Shown piece after piece: positions 1 to 8,848 of a stretch of 57,771 nucleotides of DNA. The notes beneath the pieces were generated by a model. The model searched no databases, was not told the origin of the DNA, and was given only the letters and a program-made list of their open reading frames with translations. Location: the NCBI RefSeq assembly GCF_001953885.1, contig NZ_MQUS01000043.1:1-57771 (forward strand), read 5' to 3'. The stretch is from Streptomyces sp. IMTB 2501. GTDB lineage: Bacteria; Actinomycetota; Actinomycetes; Streptomycetales; Streptomycetaceae. Position numbers and translations under genes: made by a program. The first letter of the stretch is position 1, and every line of letters begins with the position of its first letter.

Positions 1-2
1 CC

Positions 3-107
3 TGCGCCAAGGTCAGCCCCTACAAGACGGTCAACCTCAACGGCATCTCCATGACCCCCTCCCAGGCCTACGCGGCAGCACGCGGCAAACCCGACTCCGA
101 CGCCTGA
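3..107 (+). CDS. C-terminal end of an unidentified protein (5' end outside window)
   Basis: Reading in the third frame from the window edge gives 34 residues ending in a TGA stop, with the tail MTPSQAYAAARGKPDSDA. The codons are strongly G/C at third positions, as expected of a real Streptomyces gene. Too little is present to name a family. The reading frame is inferred from composition only. Confidence 0.4.
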   Translation, partial: CAKVSPYKTVNLNGISMTPSQAYAAARGKPDSDA

Positions 108-210
108 CCGGGTACGCCGGTCGTGCGGTTGCGCAGAGCCGCGCACGAGGGTGGGGCGGGCGCGATGCTTCACACGGCTGCTCCCGCGGTCGGAGGCAGC
201 GGCCCACGCG

Positions 211-444
211 TCAGGGGCTGGCGACGTCGAAGCCGTACCGCAGGGGCTCGGTGGTGACGGTGTAGTCCCTGCGGTACAGGTACACCGCGTCGGCGCGCAC
301 GCCGCCGGGCGGTGCGGCCTCGATCCGGCAGGGGTATGTCACCTGGATCACGCGCGGCCGGTCGGAGACCTTCAACCGCAGCCCTTGCGCCGGTCCTCCG
401 TCGAGCACGGCGGTCTCCCAGCCCCTCACTTCGGTAGTCTCCAC
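211..444 (-). CDS. small hypothetical protein, 77 aa
   Basis: A short reading frame starts with GTG and encodes a hydrophilic 77-residue protein with an AVLDGGP stretch near the N-terminus and a YLYRRDY segment near the C-terminus. It faintly resembles the small actinobacterial DUF5988 proteins, which share an LDGGP-like start and a tyrosine-rich end; that is a weak guess. There is no signal peptide or membrane segment. On the coding strand TAAAAT lies about 8 bases before the GTG, so a leaderless transcript is possible. No clear Shine-Dalgarno sequence is seen. Its function is unknown. Confidence 0.5.
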   Translation of the reverse strand: METTEVRGWETAVLDGGPAQGLRLKVSDRPRVIQVTYPCRIEAAPPGGVRADAVYLYRRDYTVTTEPLRYGFDVASP

Positions 445-537
445 GGCCGATATTTTAAGGGTTGCGCAAGTATTCGAGGCCGTGAGTCAGGTCACTGGTA
501 CGTCCGGCCTCGGGGCGCTGCCGTCGTCGGCCGCCTG

Positions 538-1116
538 TCAGTCCACCCGGCGGGACATGAAGAGTGCCCGTTCGCCCGCCGACTCCGTGCCGTCGTAGAG
601 CGTGGTGTCCAGCCCGCAGAAGCCGAAGCCCATGCGCAGATAGGCGCGGACGGCGGGAGCGTTGATGTTGCTGACCTCCAGCCACACATGAACGGCCCCG
701 TGCTCCCGCGCGAAGTCGAAGGCGTGCCGCATCAGGCCCGATCCGATGCCCCTGCCCCGCCACGGCGGTGCCACCTCGATGTCGCGGATGGTCACGCGCG
801 CGTTCCAGGGCGCGAACGAGGCCTGGAGGAACCCGCACAGCTCGTCGCCGGAGACGGCGACCACCGTATGCGTCGGCTCCGCGTCGCCGTCGTCGTCATC
901 TTCGGGTTCATCCGGGAAGGTCTTGTGGAGGGGTGTGTCCAGCGCGGTCTGCCGGATCGTGAACATCCCGTCCGCCGCGGTCACTTCGAACACCGAGTCC
1001 GTGGTGAAGGACCCGTCGATCTCCGTGATGGCCGCGAAGTCCTCGGCCCGTGCGGGCCGGTAGGCGACGGTCCCAGCCTCGCCGGGAACCGCCGCGTCGT
1101 CTCCCGTCGTCCTCAT
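538..1116 (-). CDS. GNAT N-acetyltransferase, streptothricin acetyltransferase-like
   Basis: This 192-residue protein is a GNAT-fold acetyltransferase that would transfer an acetyl group from acetyl-CoA to an amine. The acetyl-CoA binding motif is IEVAPPWRGRGIGSGLM at about residues 112-128. It is followed by the beta-4/beta-5 segment NINAPAVRAYLRMGF and a C-terminal FMSRRVD. The spacing NxxAxxxYxxxGFxxxGLDTTLYD resembles streptothricin acetyltransferases (Sat/NAT1 group), which modify the beta-lysine amine of that antibiotic. An acidic loop (EDDDDGDAE, about residues 73-81) is unusual. The ATG is used as start. Antibiotic resistance is an inference; it could acetylate another amine. Confidence 0.85.
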   Translation of the reverse strand: MRTTGDDAAVPGEAGTVAYRPARAEDFAAITEIDGSFTTDSVFEVTAADGMFTIRQTALDTPLHKTFPDEPEDDDDGDAEPTHTVVAVSGDELCGFLQASFAPWNARVTIRDIEVAPPWRGRGIGSGLMRHAFDFAREHGAVHVWLEVSNINAPAVRAYLRMGFGFCGLDTTLYDGTESAGERALFMSRRVD

Positions 1117-1153
1117 GGCTCGACCCTACAAAGAGCGCTGGAAGGGGCCGCGT

Positions 1154-1380
1154 ATGGCAGCCCGTTGCGTGATTCTCGACATCGGCGGGAACGCGTCGGC
1201 GCCCGGCTCGGCCTCGAAGCTCCCCGGGTCGAGTCCTTCACGGCCGGCCTGTGGGCCGAGGACCTCGGCGCACCGAACGAGGAACTGTTCGCGCACGTAC
1301 GGGGATTGAGGTGGGGCTGACGGCTCGGCATCCTCGGCAGCAGCTTTGTGGTCGCCCGTGAGCGGGAGTCGGCGGCGTGT
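1154..1380 (+). pseudogene. HAD-family hydrolase remnant
   Basis: The reading frame from ATG 1154 gives MAARCVILDIGG, the N-terminal motif I of HAD hydrolases with the nucleophilic Asp. Directly after it the homology jumps frame: from about 1190 another frame reads ARLGLEAPRVESFTAGLW and then NEELFAHVRGLR. An in-frame TGA at 1318-1320 interrupts it, followed by RLGILGSSFVVAREREQ-like sequence (here RERES), which corresponds to HAD motif II (GILSNS). The gene has lost its middle, shifted frame, acquired a stop and lacks its 3' half, where it abuts the convergent amidotransferase gene. I am fairly sure this is a decayed gene. Confidence 0.7.
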
Positions 1381-2250
1381 CTACGCGGGCCGCTGGGAGG
1401 CCGCCGCCTCGGGGCGCAGATCGGACAGGGTGAGCAGGTGGGCCGGCGGATAGGGCAGGACGATGCGGGAGGTCACCCCGAGCTCGGGGCCCACATGGAG
1501 CAGTTCGCCGGGCTCCATGAGCTGCCAGTGCGGGCTCTCGTCCATGCGCTCGCTGGCCACGATGACGGACGGAACATCGCCCAGATGCGCCGAGCGCACG
1601 CGCAGCCGACCGCCCCGGCCGGTGTGGTCCAGATGCCGCGATCCCTGGTGGCCTCCGGCAGGTCGCCGCAGCACATACAGCTCATGGGTGGCGGGATAGC
1701 GCAGGGCCCACAGCTCCCGAGTGGTGACGAGGATGACGTTCAGGGCGTACAGGGGCAGGTTCGCGGCGACCCACCGCGCCGCGGCGACGAGGCCGGCCGA
1801 CACGTCCCCACCGTGCGCCGCGGTCTCCCGCGTCGCCAGCGCGAAGAAGCGCTCGGAGTCGGTGTCGCCGCGCACCAGCGAGCCGTCCTCGCCCAGATGG
1901 CGGTCGAGCGCCTCCAGCCCCTCGATCACACCGTTGTGCGCGAACAGGCGCCCGTGCTGCTCGAAGGGGTGCGTGTTGCGCAGTTCCAGGCCGCCGGTGG
2001 ACGCGTACCGGATGTGCGCGAGGAAGGTGGCCGACTCCACCTCGCGGGACTCCTGGGCGAAGGCGCGGTCCTCGTAGGCCGCGATCGGAGCCTTGTGCAC
2101 CTCCGGTGTGCCGTCCGCGTCGTAGTACCCGAGCCCGGTGCCGTCGGGTTCGCGGTGGCTCTGCGCGCTGAGACTGTCGGGGGCGTCCAGCAGCCAGAAC
2201 GTGGCGTGCGTGCGGAGCGGGGAGCTGATCAGCCCGAACAGCCGGCACAC
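1381..2250 (-). CDS. class II glutamine amidotransferase (Gn-AT-II, YafJ/EgtC-like)
   Basis: The start is taken at GTG 2250, which gives (M)CRLFG with Cys2 exposed as the N-terminal nucleophile, and a GAGGAGG ribosome site lies 6 bases upstream. The open frame extends further up but that extension has no family similarity. The 289-residue protein has the Ntn-hydrolase landmarks: CRLFGL at the N-terminus, FLAHIRYAST, THPFEQHGRLFAHNG and GDTDSERFFAL. These proteins hydrolyse a gamma-glutamyl amide; EgtC does so in ergothioneine synthesis, while stand-alone homologues such as this one have unknown substrates. No ergothioneine genes are nearby. It is probably cytoplasmic. Confidence 0.88.
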   Translation of the reverse strand: MCRLFGLISSPLRTHATFWLLDAPDSLSAQSHREPDGTGLGYYDADGTPEVHKAPIAAYEDRAFAQESREVESATFLAHIRYASTGGLELRNTHPFEQHGRLFAHNGVIEGLEALDRHLGEDGSLVRGDTDSERFFALATRETAAHGGDVSAGLVAAARWVAANLPLYALNVILVTTRELWALRYPATHELYVLRRPAGGHQGSRHLDHTGRGGRLRVRSAHLGDVPSVIVASERMDESPHWQLMEPGELLHVGPELGVTSRIVLPYPPAHLLTLSDLRPEAAASQRPA

Positions 2251-2409
2251 GGCAACCTCCTCGTCACCCGTCTTCCGGGCGGGCCCCGTCCCCGGGCACC
2301 CGGACGACCATCGTCCCGCGCGACGCCCGTTCCCGCACCCGGCGCAACCGACGGCATCCGGCCGCGCACCCGGAGCCGGGTACGGCATCCGGCCCCGCCA
2401 CGGACCTTC

Positions 2410-3324
2410 TCAACCGGCCGGTCGCAGCACCGAGTCGAGTGCTCCGTCGATCGTCGGGTGGGCGAAGGCGAACCCCGCCTTGTGCAGGGCGGCCGGTACG
2501 ACGCGTGCGCTGCACGTGATGCTCGCGGCGAACTCGCCGAGCGCCGCACGCAGGGCGAAGCCGGGCACGGCGGCGAACGCCGGGCGGTGCAGGGCGCGGC
2601 TCAGCGCCCGGGTCACCTCGCGGTTGCTGAGCGGCTCGGGGGCCGTGAAGTTGACGGGCCCGGAGAGATCCTCGGTGTCGAGGGCGAAGCGGAGGGCCGC
2701 GATGTGGTCCGTCAGCGAGATGAACGGCCAGTACTGGTCACCGGAGCCGAGCCGGCCGCCCAGGCCCAGGCGGAACAGCGGGAAGAGACGCCCGAAGGCG
2801 CCTCCCCCGGCGGACACGACCAGGCCGGTGCGCGGGTGCACCACCCGGATACCGGCCTGCCGGGCCGGGTCGGCCGCCGCCTCCCAGTCGACACAGACGC
2901 GGGACAGGAAGTCGTGCCCGGCGGACTCGCTCTCGTCGACGGTCCGTTCGCCGGTGTCGCCGTAGTAGCCGGTCGCGGACGCGGACACCAGGACCCGCGG
3001 CGGGTCGGCCAAGGCGGCGCAGGCCCGCGCGATCGCGTCGGTGCCCCGTACCCGGCTGTCGTGGATCTCCTGCTTGTAGGCGGCGGTCCACCGCCTGTCG
3101 CCGACTCCCGCGCCGGCGAGGTGGACGACGGCGTCGACGCCGTCCAGCGCGCCGGGCGCGACCCGGCCCGCGACCGGGTCCCAGTGCGCGGACGCGCCGC
3201 CGTCGCGAGGAACGGTGGCGGACCGGTCGCGGACGAGGCGGACGACCTGGTGGCCGTCCGTGAGGAGAGAGCGGGTGAGGGCGGAGCCGATGAGTCCGGT
3301 GGACCCGGTGATCGCGACGCGCAT
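2410..3324 (-). CDS. TIGR01777-family NAD(P)-dependent epimerase/oxidoreductase
   Basis: The start is ATG 3324, after a GGGAGGA ribosome site, giving MRVAITGSTGLIGSAL, a Rossmann dinucleotide-binding motif (GxxGxxG). The 304-residue extended-SDR protein also has VVHLAGAGV, SASATGYYG, LSRVCVDWEAAA and the C-terminal DUF1731-like end (AALHKAGFAFAHPTIDGAL). This is the TIGR01777 group (YfcH-like), whose substrates are poorly known. A paralogue lies at 7744-8739. A perfect 18-bp palindrome lies 32-49 bases upstream of the start, so transcription is probably controlled by a dimeric repressor. Confidence 0.88.
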   Translation of the reverse strand: MRVAITGSTGLIGSALTRSLLTDGHQVVRLVRDRSATVPRDGGASAHWDPVAGRVAPGALDGVDAVVHLAGAGVGDRRWTAAYKQEIHDSRVRGTDAIARACAALADPPRVLVSASATGYYGDTGERTVDESESAGHDFLSRVCVDWEAAADPARQAGIRVVHPRTGLVVSAGGGAFGRLFPLFRLGLGGRLGSGDQYWPFISLTDHIAALRFALDTEDLSGPVNFTAPEPLSNREVTRALSRALHRPAFAAVPGFALRAALGEFAASITCSARVVPAALHKAGFAFAHPTIDGALDSVLRPAG

Positions 3325-3355
3325 CGCGTCCTCCCGAGGAGCTTCGTGCCGTAGC

Positions 3356-3373
3356 TGATTCAAATTTGAATCA
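3356..3373. promoter_or_regulatory. perfect 18-bp palindrome, putative operator
   Basis: TGATTCAAATTTGAATCA is a perfect inverted repeat just upstream of the epimerase gene at 2410-3324. It is A/T-rich in a very G/C-rich chromosome. The form suits a MarR- or TetR-type dimer. The paralogous epimerase has a comparable site at 8779-8794. The regulator is unknown. Confidence 0.6.
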
Positions 3374-3402
3374 TGCGCGCACGATACACGCAGTGCTTGT
3401 AA

Positions 3403-3918
3403 GTTCAAGTAAAGGCCCCGCGCTATGTCGCCCACCTCTGCACCGATCCCCAGGCCGTCGACGACCTCGCGCAGGACACCTTCCTGCGCGCCGTCAGCAG
3501 CCTGCACCGCTTCGAGGGCCGCTCCTCGGCGCGCGCCTGGCTGCTGTCCATCGCACGCCGCGCGGTGATCGACAGCTACCGGCACGCCGCCGCACGGCCC
3601 CGCCTGTCCGACGTCCCCGACTGGCAGCTGGCGGTGGAGTCGGCCCAGCCGCGGGGCCTGCCCGGATTCGACGACGGCGTCGCCCTGCTGGACCTGCTGG
3701 CCTGTCTGCCGGACGAGCGCCGGGAGGCGTTCGTCCTCACCCAGTTGCTCGGCCTGCCCTATGCGGAGGCCGCCGAGGTCAGCGCCTGTCCCATCGGCAC
3801 GGTCCGCTCCCGAGTGGCCCGGGCCCGGGCGACGTTGATGGACCTGCTCGACGGTGGGGACACCTCCCACGCCCTTTGGGCAGTGGGGGAGGAGCGGCCC
3901 GCCGCCGGCGGCCTGAGC
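3403..3918 (+). pseudogene. N-terminally truncated ECF sigma factor
   Basis: The frame opens after a TAA at 3400-3402 and has no plausible start before the homology begins (RYVAHLCTD from 3418). It contains sigma region 2 (DDLAQDTFLRAVSSLHRFEG, then ARAWLLSIARR) and region 4 (LPDERREAFVLTQLLGL, then PIGTVRSRVARAR). About the first 35-45 residues, including region 1.2/2.1, are missing, so the protein would not bind core polymerase normally. The stop has also been lost: the frame reads through a hairpin repeat into the neighbouring lipoprotein. Sigma factors of this type usually control adjacent metal or siderophore uptake genes, which fits the next three genes. I regard it as nonfunctional. 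Confidence 0.7.
3863..3892. repeat. GC-rich hairpin repeat
   Basis: The arms CCTCCCACGCCC and GGGCAGTGGGGGAGG are separated by TTT and form a long hairpin with a small bulge, just after the conserved end of the sigma gene. Short palindromes of this general kind recur in Streptomyces genomes, so this may be a dispersed repeat or the sigma gene's former terminator. There is no run of T, but actinobacterial terminators often lack one. Confidence 0.45.
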
Positions 3919-4084
3919 CGTCCGGAGGGTGACGCCCGTCGGCACGCGACGCCCGTCGTACGCGACCGGCGCCACCCTCCGAGCCGGATCACCAGCGCCC
4001 GGGAACTCCCGGCACGTCCGCCCCCACTACTGGACCGGGTGACGGAGGTTCACCCGTGTACCGAGTGGATCCGGGAGTTGTGCG

Positions 4085-5264
<1,180 letters not shown>

Positions 5265-6249
5265 CTGTCGTCCTGCTCGTGGCCCTCATGGCGGCCGTGG
5301 CCTCGGGGTCTACGTCCGTCCCGCCCGCCGAGGTGTGGCACGTGATCGGCCGCAGACTGTCCGGTGACGCACCCCGTCCCGGCACCGACGACCTGATCGT
5401 CTGGCAGCTCCGTGTGCCCCGCGCCCTGCTCGCCGCGCCCGTCGGCGCGGGCCTCGGCCTCGCGGGTACGGCGGTGCAGGCGCTGGTGCGCAATCCGCTC
5501 GCCGATCCCTGCCTGCTGGGCGTCTCCAACGGCGCCTCGCTCGGCGCCGTCGCGGCCCTCGTGCTCGGCCTCGGCACCGGTGGCGCACTGGGCCTCGGCC
5601 TGTCCGCAGCGGCCTTCGCCGGAGCGCTGGCCACTTATGCCCTGGTGTGGGCGGTGGCCGCCCGGCGCGGCGGGTTCGCGGCGCTGCGCCTGGTGCTGGC
5701 CGGGGTCGCCATCGGCCAGTTCCTGTCCGGCTTCACCAGCTGTCTGGTGCTGCGGGCCGGGGACGAACAGCAGACCCACAGCGTGCTGTTCTGGCTCATG
5801 GGCAGCCTCGGCGGGGCGAACTGGGACCTCCTCGCGGTCCCGGCCGTCGCCGTCCCCGGCGCCTGGCTCTGCCTGCAGGCCCGCGCCCGTGGCCTGAACG
5901 CCCTGCTGATGGGCGACGAGACGGCGGCTGGCCTCGGCGTCGACGTCGGCCGGCTGCGCCGCGAACTGTTCGCGGTGACCAGCGTGCTCACCGGCGTCCT
6001 GGTCGCCGTCTCCGGGGCGATCGCGTTCGTCGCGCTGATGGTGCCGCACGTCTGCCGGCTGCTGGTCGGCGGCGACCACCGGCGGCTGCTGCCCGTCTCG
6101 GCGCCGGCCGGTGCCGTGCTGCTCGTGGTGGTCGACATCGTCTGCCGTACGGCCATGGAGACGCAGGAGCTGCCGGTCGGGGTGGTTACCTCCCTGCTCG
6201 GAGCTCCGGCGCTGCTGTATCTGCCGGACCGGCGCCTGGGGAGCGACAG

Positions 6250-6758
6250 TTGAGGATCGAGATCGAGGACCTGTGGGTGGCGTACGCGGGCCGTACGGTC
6301 GTGGCGGGCGCGCGCATCTGGTGGCGGCCGAGGGCGAGATCACGGGCCTCGTCGGCCCGAACGGCAGCGGCAAGTCCACCCTGCTGCGCACGGTGTACCG
6401 GCACCTGAGACCGGCCGCAGGCCGGGTCCTGCTGGCCGGGACCGACCTCCGCGAGCTGTCTCCGGCCCGTTCCGTCCGGCATGTCGCCGCGCTGCCCCAA
6501 GAGCGCGGCAGCGACTTCGAACTGACGGTGCGTGAAGTGGTCGCCATGGGGCGCACACCGTACAAGCGGGCGTTCGCGGGCGAGGACGCCACCGACCGGG
6601 ACGTCGTCGCCCGCGCGCTCGCCGACGTCGGCATGGACGGGCAGGCCGGACGCCGCTTCACCGCCCTCTCCGGCGGCGAACGCCAACTCGAGTGGATCCC
6701 GGCGGTCCTCGGCCGCGGTACCCCTCACCTGCCGGCCGGCTACGACCGCCGCCTCTGA
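6250..6758 (+). pseudogene. Fe-siderophore ABC transporter ATPase, frameshifted and truncated
   Basis: TTG 6250, overlapping the permease stop, starts LRIEIEDLWVAYAGRTVVAGA. The frame then shifts at a GC-dinucleotide run (about 6308-6316) and continues HLVAAEGEITGLVGPNGSGKS, which contains Walker A. The protein proceeds through the Q-loop (ALPQERGSDFELTVREVV) to the signature LSGGERQ and then loses homology, ending at 6758. Walker B, the D-loop and the switch His are absent. Two extra bases in the dinucleotide run explain the shift, and a deletion explains the missing 3' half. It cannot hydrolyse ATP. Confidence 0.72.
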
Positions 6759-6852
6759 CGAGGTCCCGGCCCGGGGCCGCTGTGCCCCTGCACACACATC
6801 TGCACGCTCCCCGGAGGCCCGTAGGCCACTGGCGACCGCGCCGGACACACAC

Positions 6853-7683
6853 ATCACGAGCACGAGCGCCGCCATCCTGGGCCTGCTCCTGCCCCACCAC
6901 CGCACGGCCGAACCGGCGGCCCCCGCACCCCTGACGGCGTTCCCGCACCAGCTGCGCCGCATCGCCGACTTCGTACGCCGCGGCGCCCCGGTTGTCTTCA
7001 CCCTCCCCGGCTTCCCCTGCAAGTCCCCCAACCCGGCCAAGGTGCTGGGTCACCTGCCCGACCAGGGCGAACGACTCTCGCTCGGCTTCCTGCACCGGCT
7101 CTGCACCGACATCGAGCGCATCCACCCGCCCGGCGCCCGCATCGTCATCTGCTCCGACGGACACGTCTTCGGCGACGTCATCCACGTCCCCGACCCTCAC
7201 ATCGACGCCTACGCCGACGAACTGCGCGGCCTCATCACCGGCCTGGGCCTCACCAGTCTGTCCGTCTTCGACCTGCGCGACGTGCTGGGCGATCTGCCGT
7301 ACGACAGGAAACGCGCCCACATCCACCGGCACCACGCCCCCAGCGTCGAGGACACCGCCGACCTCCCGGGCACCCGCTCCGCCCTCCAACGCGCGTGCCG
7401 GCAGCGGGCGTACGGCGTCCTGCAGCGCAGCCGCGCCTGGGGCGCCCTGATCGCCGAGCACCATCCGGCGGCCGTACGGCTGTCCATCCACCCCCAGCCG
7501 ATCGGCGCCGCGAAGTTCGGCATCCGTCTCCTGGACGCACCGGATGCCTGGACCACCCCCTGGCACTCGGCTGCCCTGCAGCGCGCGGACGGAACCTGGA
7601 CACTGATGCCGCGCGCCAGAGCCGCACAGCTGGGTCGGCTGGTGACGGCCGACGGCAGGCCGAGCCACTTCCGTCAGGGGTGA
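6853..7683 (+). CDS. isonitrile (isocyanide) synthase family protein, PvcA/DIT1-like; start lost or unusual
   Basis: The protein belongs to the DIT1/PvcA family, whose members convert the amino group of tyrosine or tryptophan to an isonitrile using ribulose-5-phosphate. Visible motifs are FTLPGFPCKSPNPAKVLG, IVICSDGHVFGDVI, FDLRDVLGDLPYD, AVRLSIHPQPIGAAKFGIRL and TTPWHSAAL. The expected start would be near 6853 (ITSTSAAILGLLLP), but the codon there is ATC. There is no ATG, GTG or TTG in frame between the end of the ATPase fragment and this point. The segment between HAPSVE and GTRSALQ looks shorter than I expect, so an in-frame deletion is possible. It is either a decaying gene or read as a fusion with upstream sequence. 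Confidence 0.65.
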   Translation: MTSTSAAILGLLLPHHRTAEPAAPAPLTAFPHQLRRIADFVRRGAPVVFTLPGFPCKSPNPAKVLGHLPDQGERLSLGFLHRLCTDIERIHPPGARIVICSDGHVFGDVIHVPDPHIDAYADELRGLITGLGLTSLSVFDLRDVLGDLPYDRKRAHIHRHHAPSVEDTADLPGTRSALQRACRQRAYGVLQRSRAWGALIAEHHPAAVRLSIHPQPIGAAKFGIRLLDAPDAWTTPWHSAALQRADGTWTLMPRARAAQLGRLVTADGRPSHFRQG

Positions 7684-7684
7684 A

Positions 7685-7705
7685 CCGGCCGGGAGCGGGG
7701 GCCGG
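7685..7705. terminator. weak hairpin between convergent genes
   Basis: CCGGCC (7685-7690) and GGCCGG (7700-7705) can pair over a 9-base loop between the convergent stops at 7683 and 7744. There is no T-tract, so a terminator role is tentative. Confidence 0.3.
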
Positions 7706-7743
7706 CGGACCCAAACGGGCGAAACTGGAGGGCTCCGCCCGGC

Positions 7744-8739
7744 TCAGGCCCGCCGCCCGGACGCCGCTTCCGCTGCCACAAGACCGCAGCGGCCCGCACG
7801 GGACAACCAGGCCCGCTGTACGAGGTCCAGGGCGGCCGGCTGCCAGGTGCGGTACCTGAAGCCGAACCCGGCCTCCCGCAGCCGACCCGGTACCACCCGG
7901 CGGCTCTTGAGCAGCAACTCCGTGTCCGAGCGCAGCGCCAACGCGCCCAGCTCCGCCATCCACCGCGTCGCCGGCAGCCCCACGGGAACGCCTCGGGCCG
8001 CGCGCAGCGCCCGCATGAAGTCCCGCTGGGGGAGCGGGCCGGGCGAGGCGAGGTTCACCGGCCCGTCGATGTCGTCCCGGTCGATCAGGAACTCCACCGC
8101 ACGTACGAAGTCCTCGTCGTGGATCCAGGAGACGTACTGCGCACCGCCTGCGACCGGCCCGCCCAGGCCCAGCCGGGTCAGGCCCAGCAGGACGTCGAAC
8201 ACCCCGCCCCGGTCCGGGCTCATCACCATCGCCGAGCGCAGCGCCACCTTCCGCGTCTTCGGCGTCGACGCCTCGGCCTGCGCCCGTTCCCAGTTCTTCG
8301 CGATGTCAACGCTGTAGGCCCAGTAGTCCGGAACTCCGGTCTCCGAGCCGCCGATCACCCCCGTCGCCTCGTCGTTCGCGGCATCGAAGCGGTGGGCGTA
8401 GATCGTCGCCGTACTCATCTGCAGCCACACCCGCGGTGGGCGCGCGGCGGCGGCGATCGCCTCGCCGACCACCCGTGCCGAGTCCACCCGAGAATCCATC
8501 ATGGCCCGCAGATTCTCGGCGGTGTAGCGGCAGGACACACTGCGTCCGGCCAGGTTGATCACGACATCGCTGCCGTCGACCACCTCGGCCCAGCGACCGA
8601 GCGTGGCCCCGTCCCAGCCGACCTCCCGCGCCCGCACTGGATGCCGGGTCAGCACAGTGACCTCATGACCGGCATGCGTCAGCGCACGGTCAAGAACCGT
8701 GCCGACCTGACCGGTTCCCCCGGGCAGAACTACCTTCAT
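7744..8739 (-). CDS. TIGR01777-family epimerase/oxidoreductase (second copy)
   Basis: From ATG 8739, after a GAGGGGGA ribosome site, the 331-residue protein starts MKVVLPGGTGQVGTVL, a Rossmann GxxGxxG motif. It has VVINLAGRSVSCRYTAENL, LQMSTATIYAHRFD, SVDIAKNWERA and GFGFRYRTWQPAALDLV at the C-terminus. It is of the same extended-SDR family as the protein at 2410-3324 but clearly diverged. The substrate is unknown. It is transcribed divergently from a methyltransferase, with a 16-bp palindrome between them that could regulate both. Confidence 0.86.
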   Translation of the reverse strand: MKVVLPGGTGQVGTVLDRALTHAGHEVTVLTRHPVRAREVGWDGATLGRWAEVVDGSDVVINLAGRSVSCRYTAENLRAMMDSRVDSARVVGEAIAAAARPPRVWLQMSTATIYAHRFDAANDEATGVIGGSETGVPDYWAYSVDIAKNWERAQAEASTPKTRKVALRSAMVMSPDRGGVFDVLLGLTRLGLGGPVAGGAQYVSWIHDEDFVRAVEFLIDRDDIDGPVNLASPGPLPQRDFMRALRAARGVPVGLPATRWMAELGALALRSDTELLLKSRRVVPGRLREAGFGFRYRTWQPAALDLVQRAWLSRAGRCGLVAAEAASGRRA

Positions 8740-8778
8740 CGATCCCCCTCGGTTCGGTGCGCACAGCGTAGCCTTAGA

Positions 8779-8794
8779 TTTGAACGCGTTCAAA
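8779..8794. promoter_or_regulatory. perfect 16-bp palindrome, putative operator
   Basis: TTTGAACGCGTTCAAA is a perfect inverted repeat in the divergent region between the epimerase (start 8739) and the methyltransferase (start 8849). It resembles sites bound by TetR-family dimers. It shares the TTGAA/TTCAA half-site theme with the palindrome at 3356-3373 in front of the paralogous epimerase. Confidence 0.6.
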
Positions 8795-8848
8795 AGTGGG
8801 AGGATTTCCAGAGGCGTCTTCGACCCCGTGAAAGGACACGGATCCGCG

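Noticed and set aside
151..1320. 389-residue open frame on the + strand
   Set aside because: It runs antisense to the acetyltransferase and the 77-residue gene. Only its last 40 or so residues carry real (HAD remnant) similarity.
1348..3354. 668-residue open frame on the + strand
   Set aside because: It is antisense to the amidotransferase and epimerase genes, which have clear motifs. High G+C content makes such open frames common.
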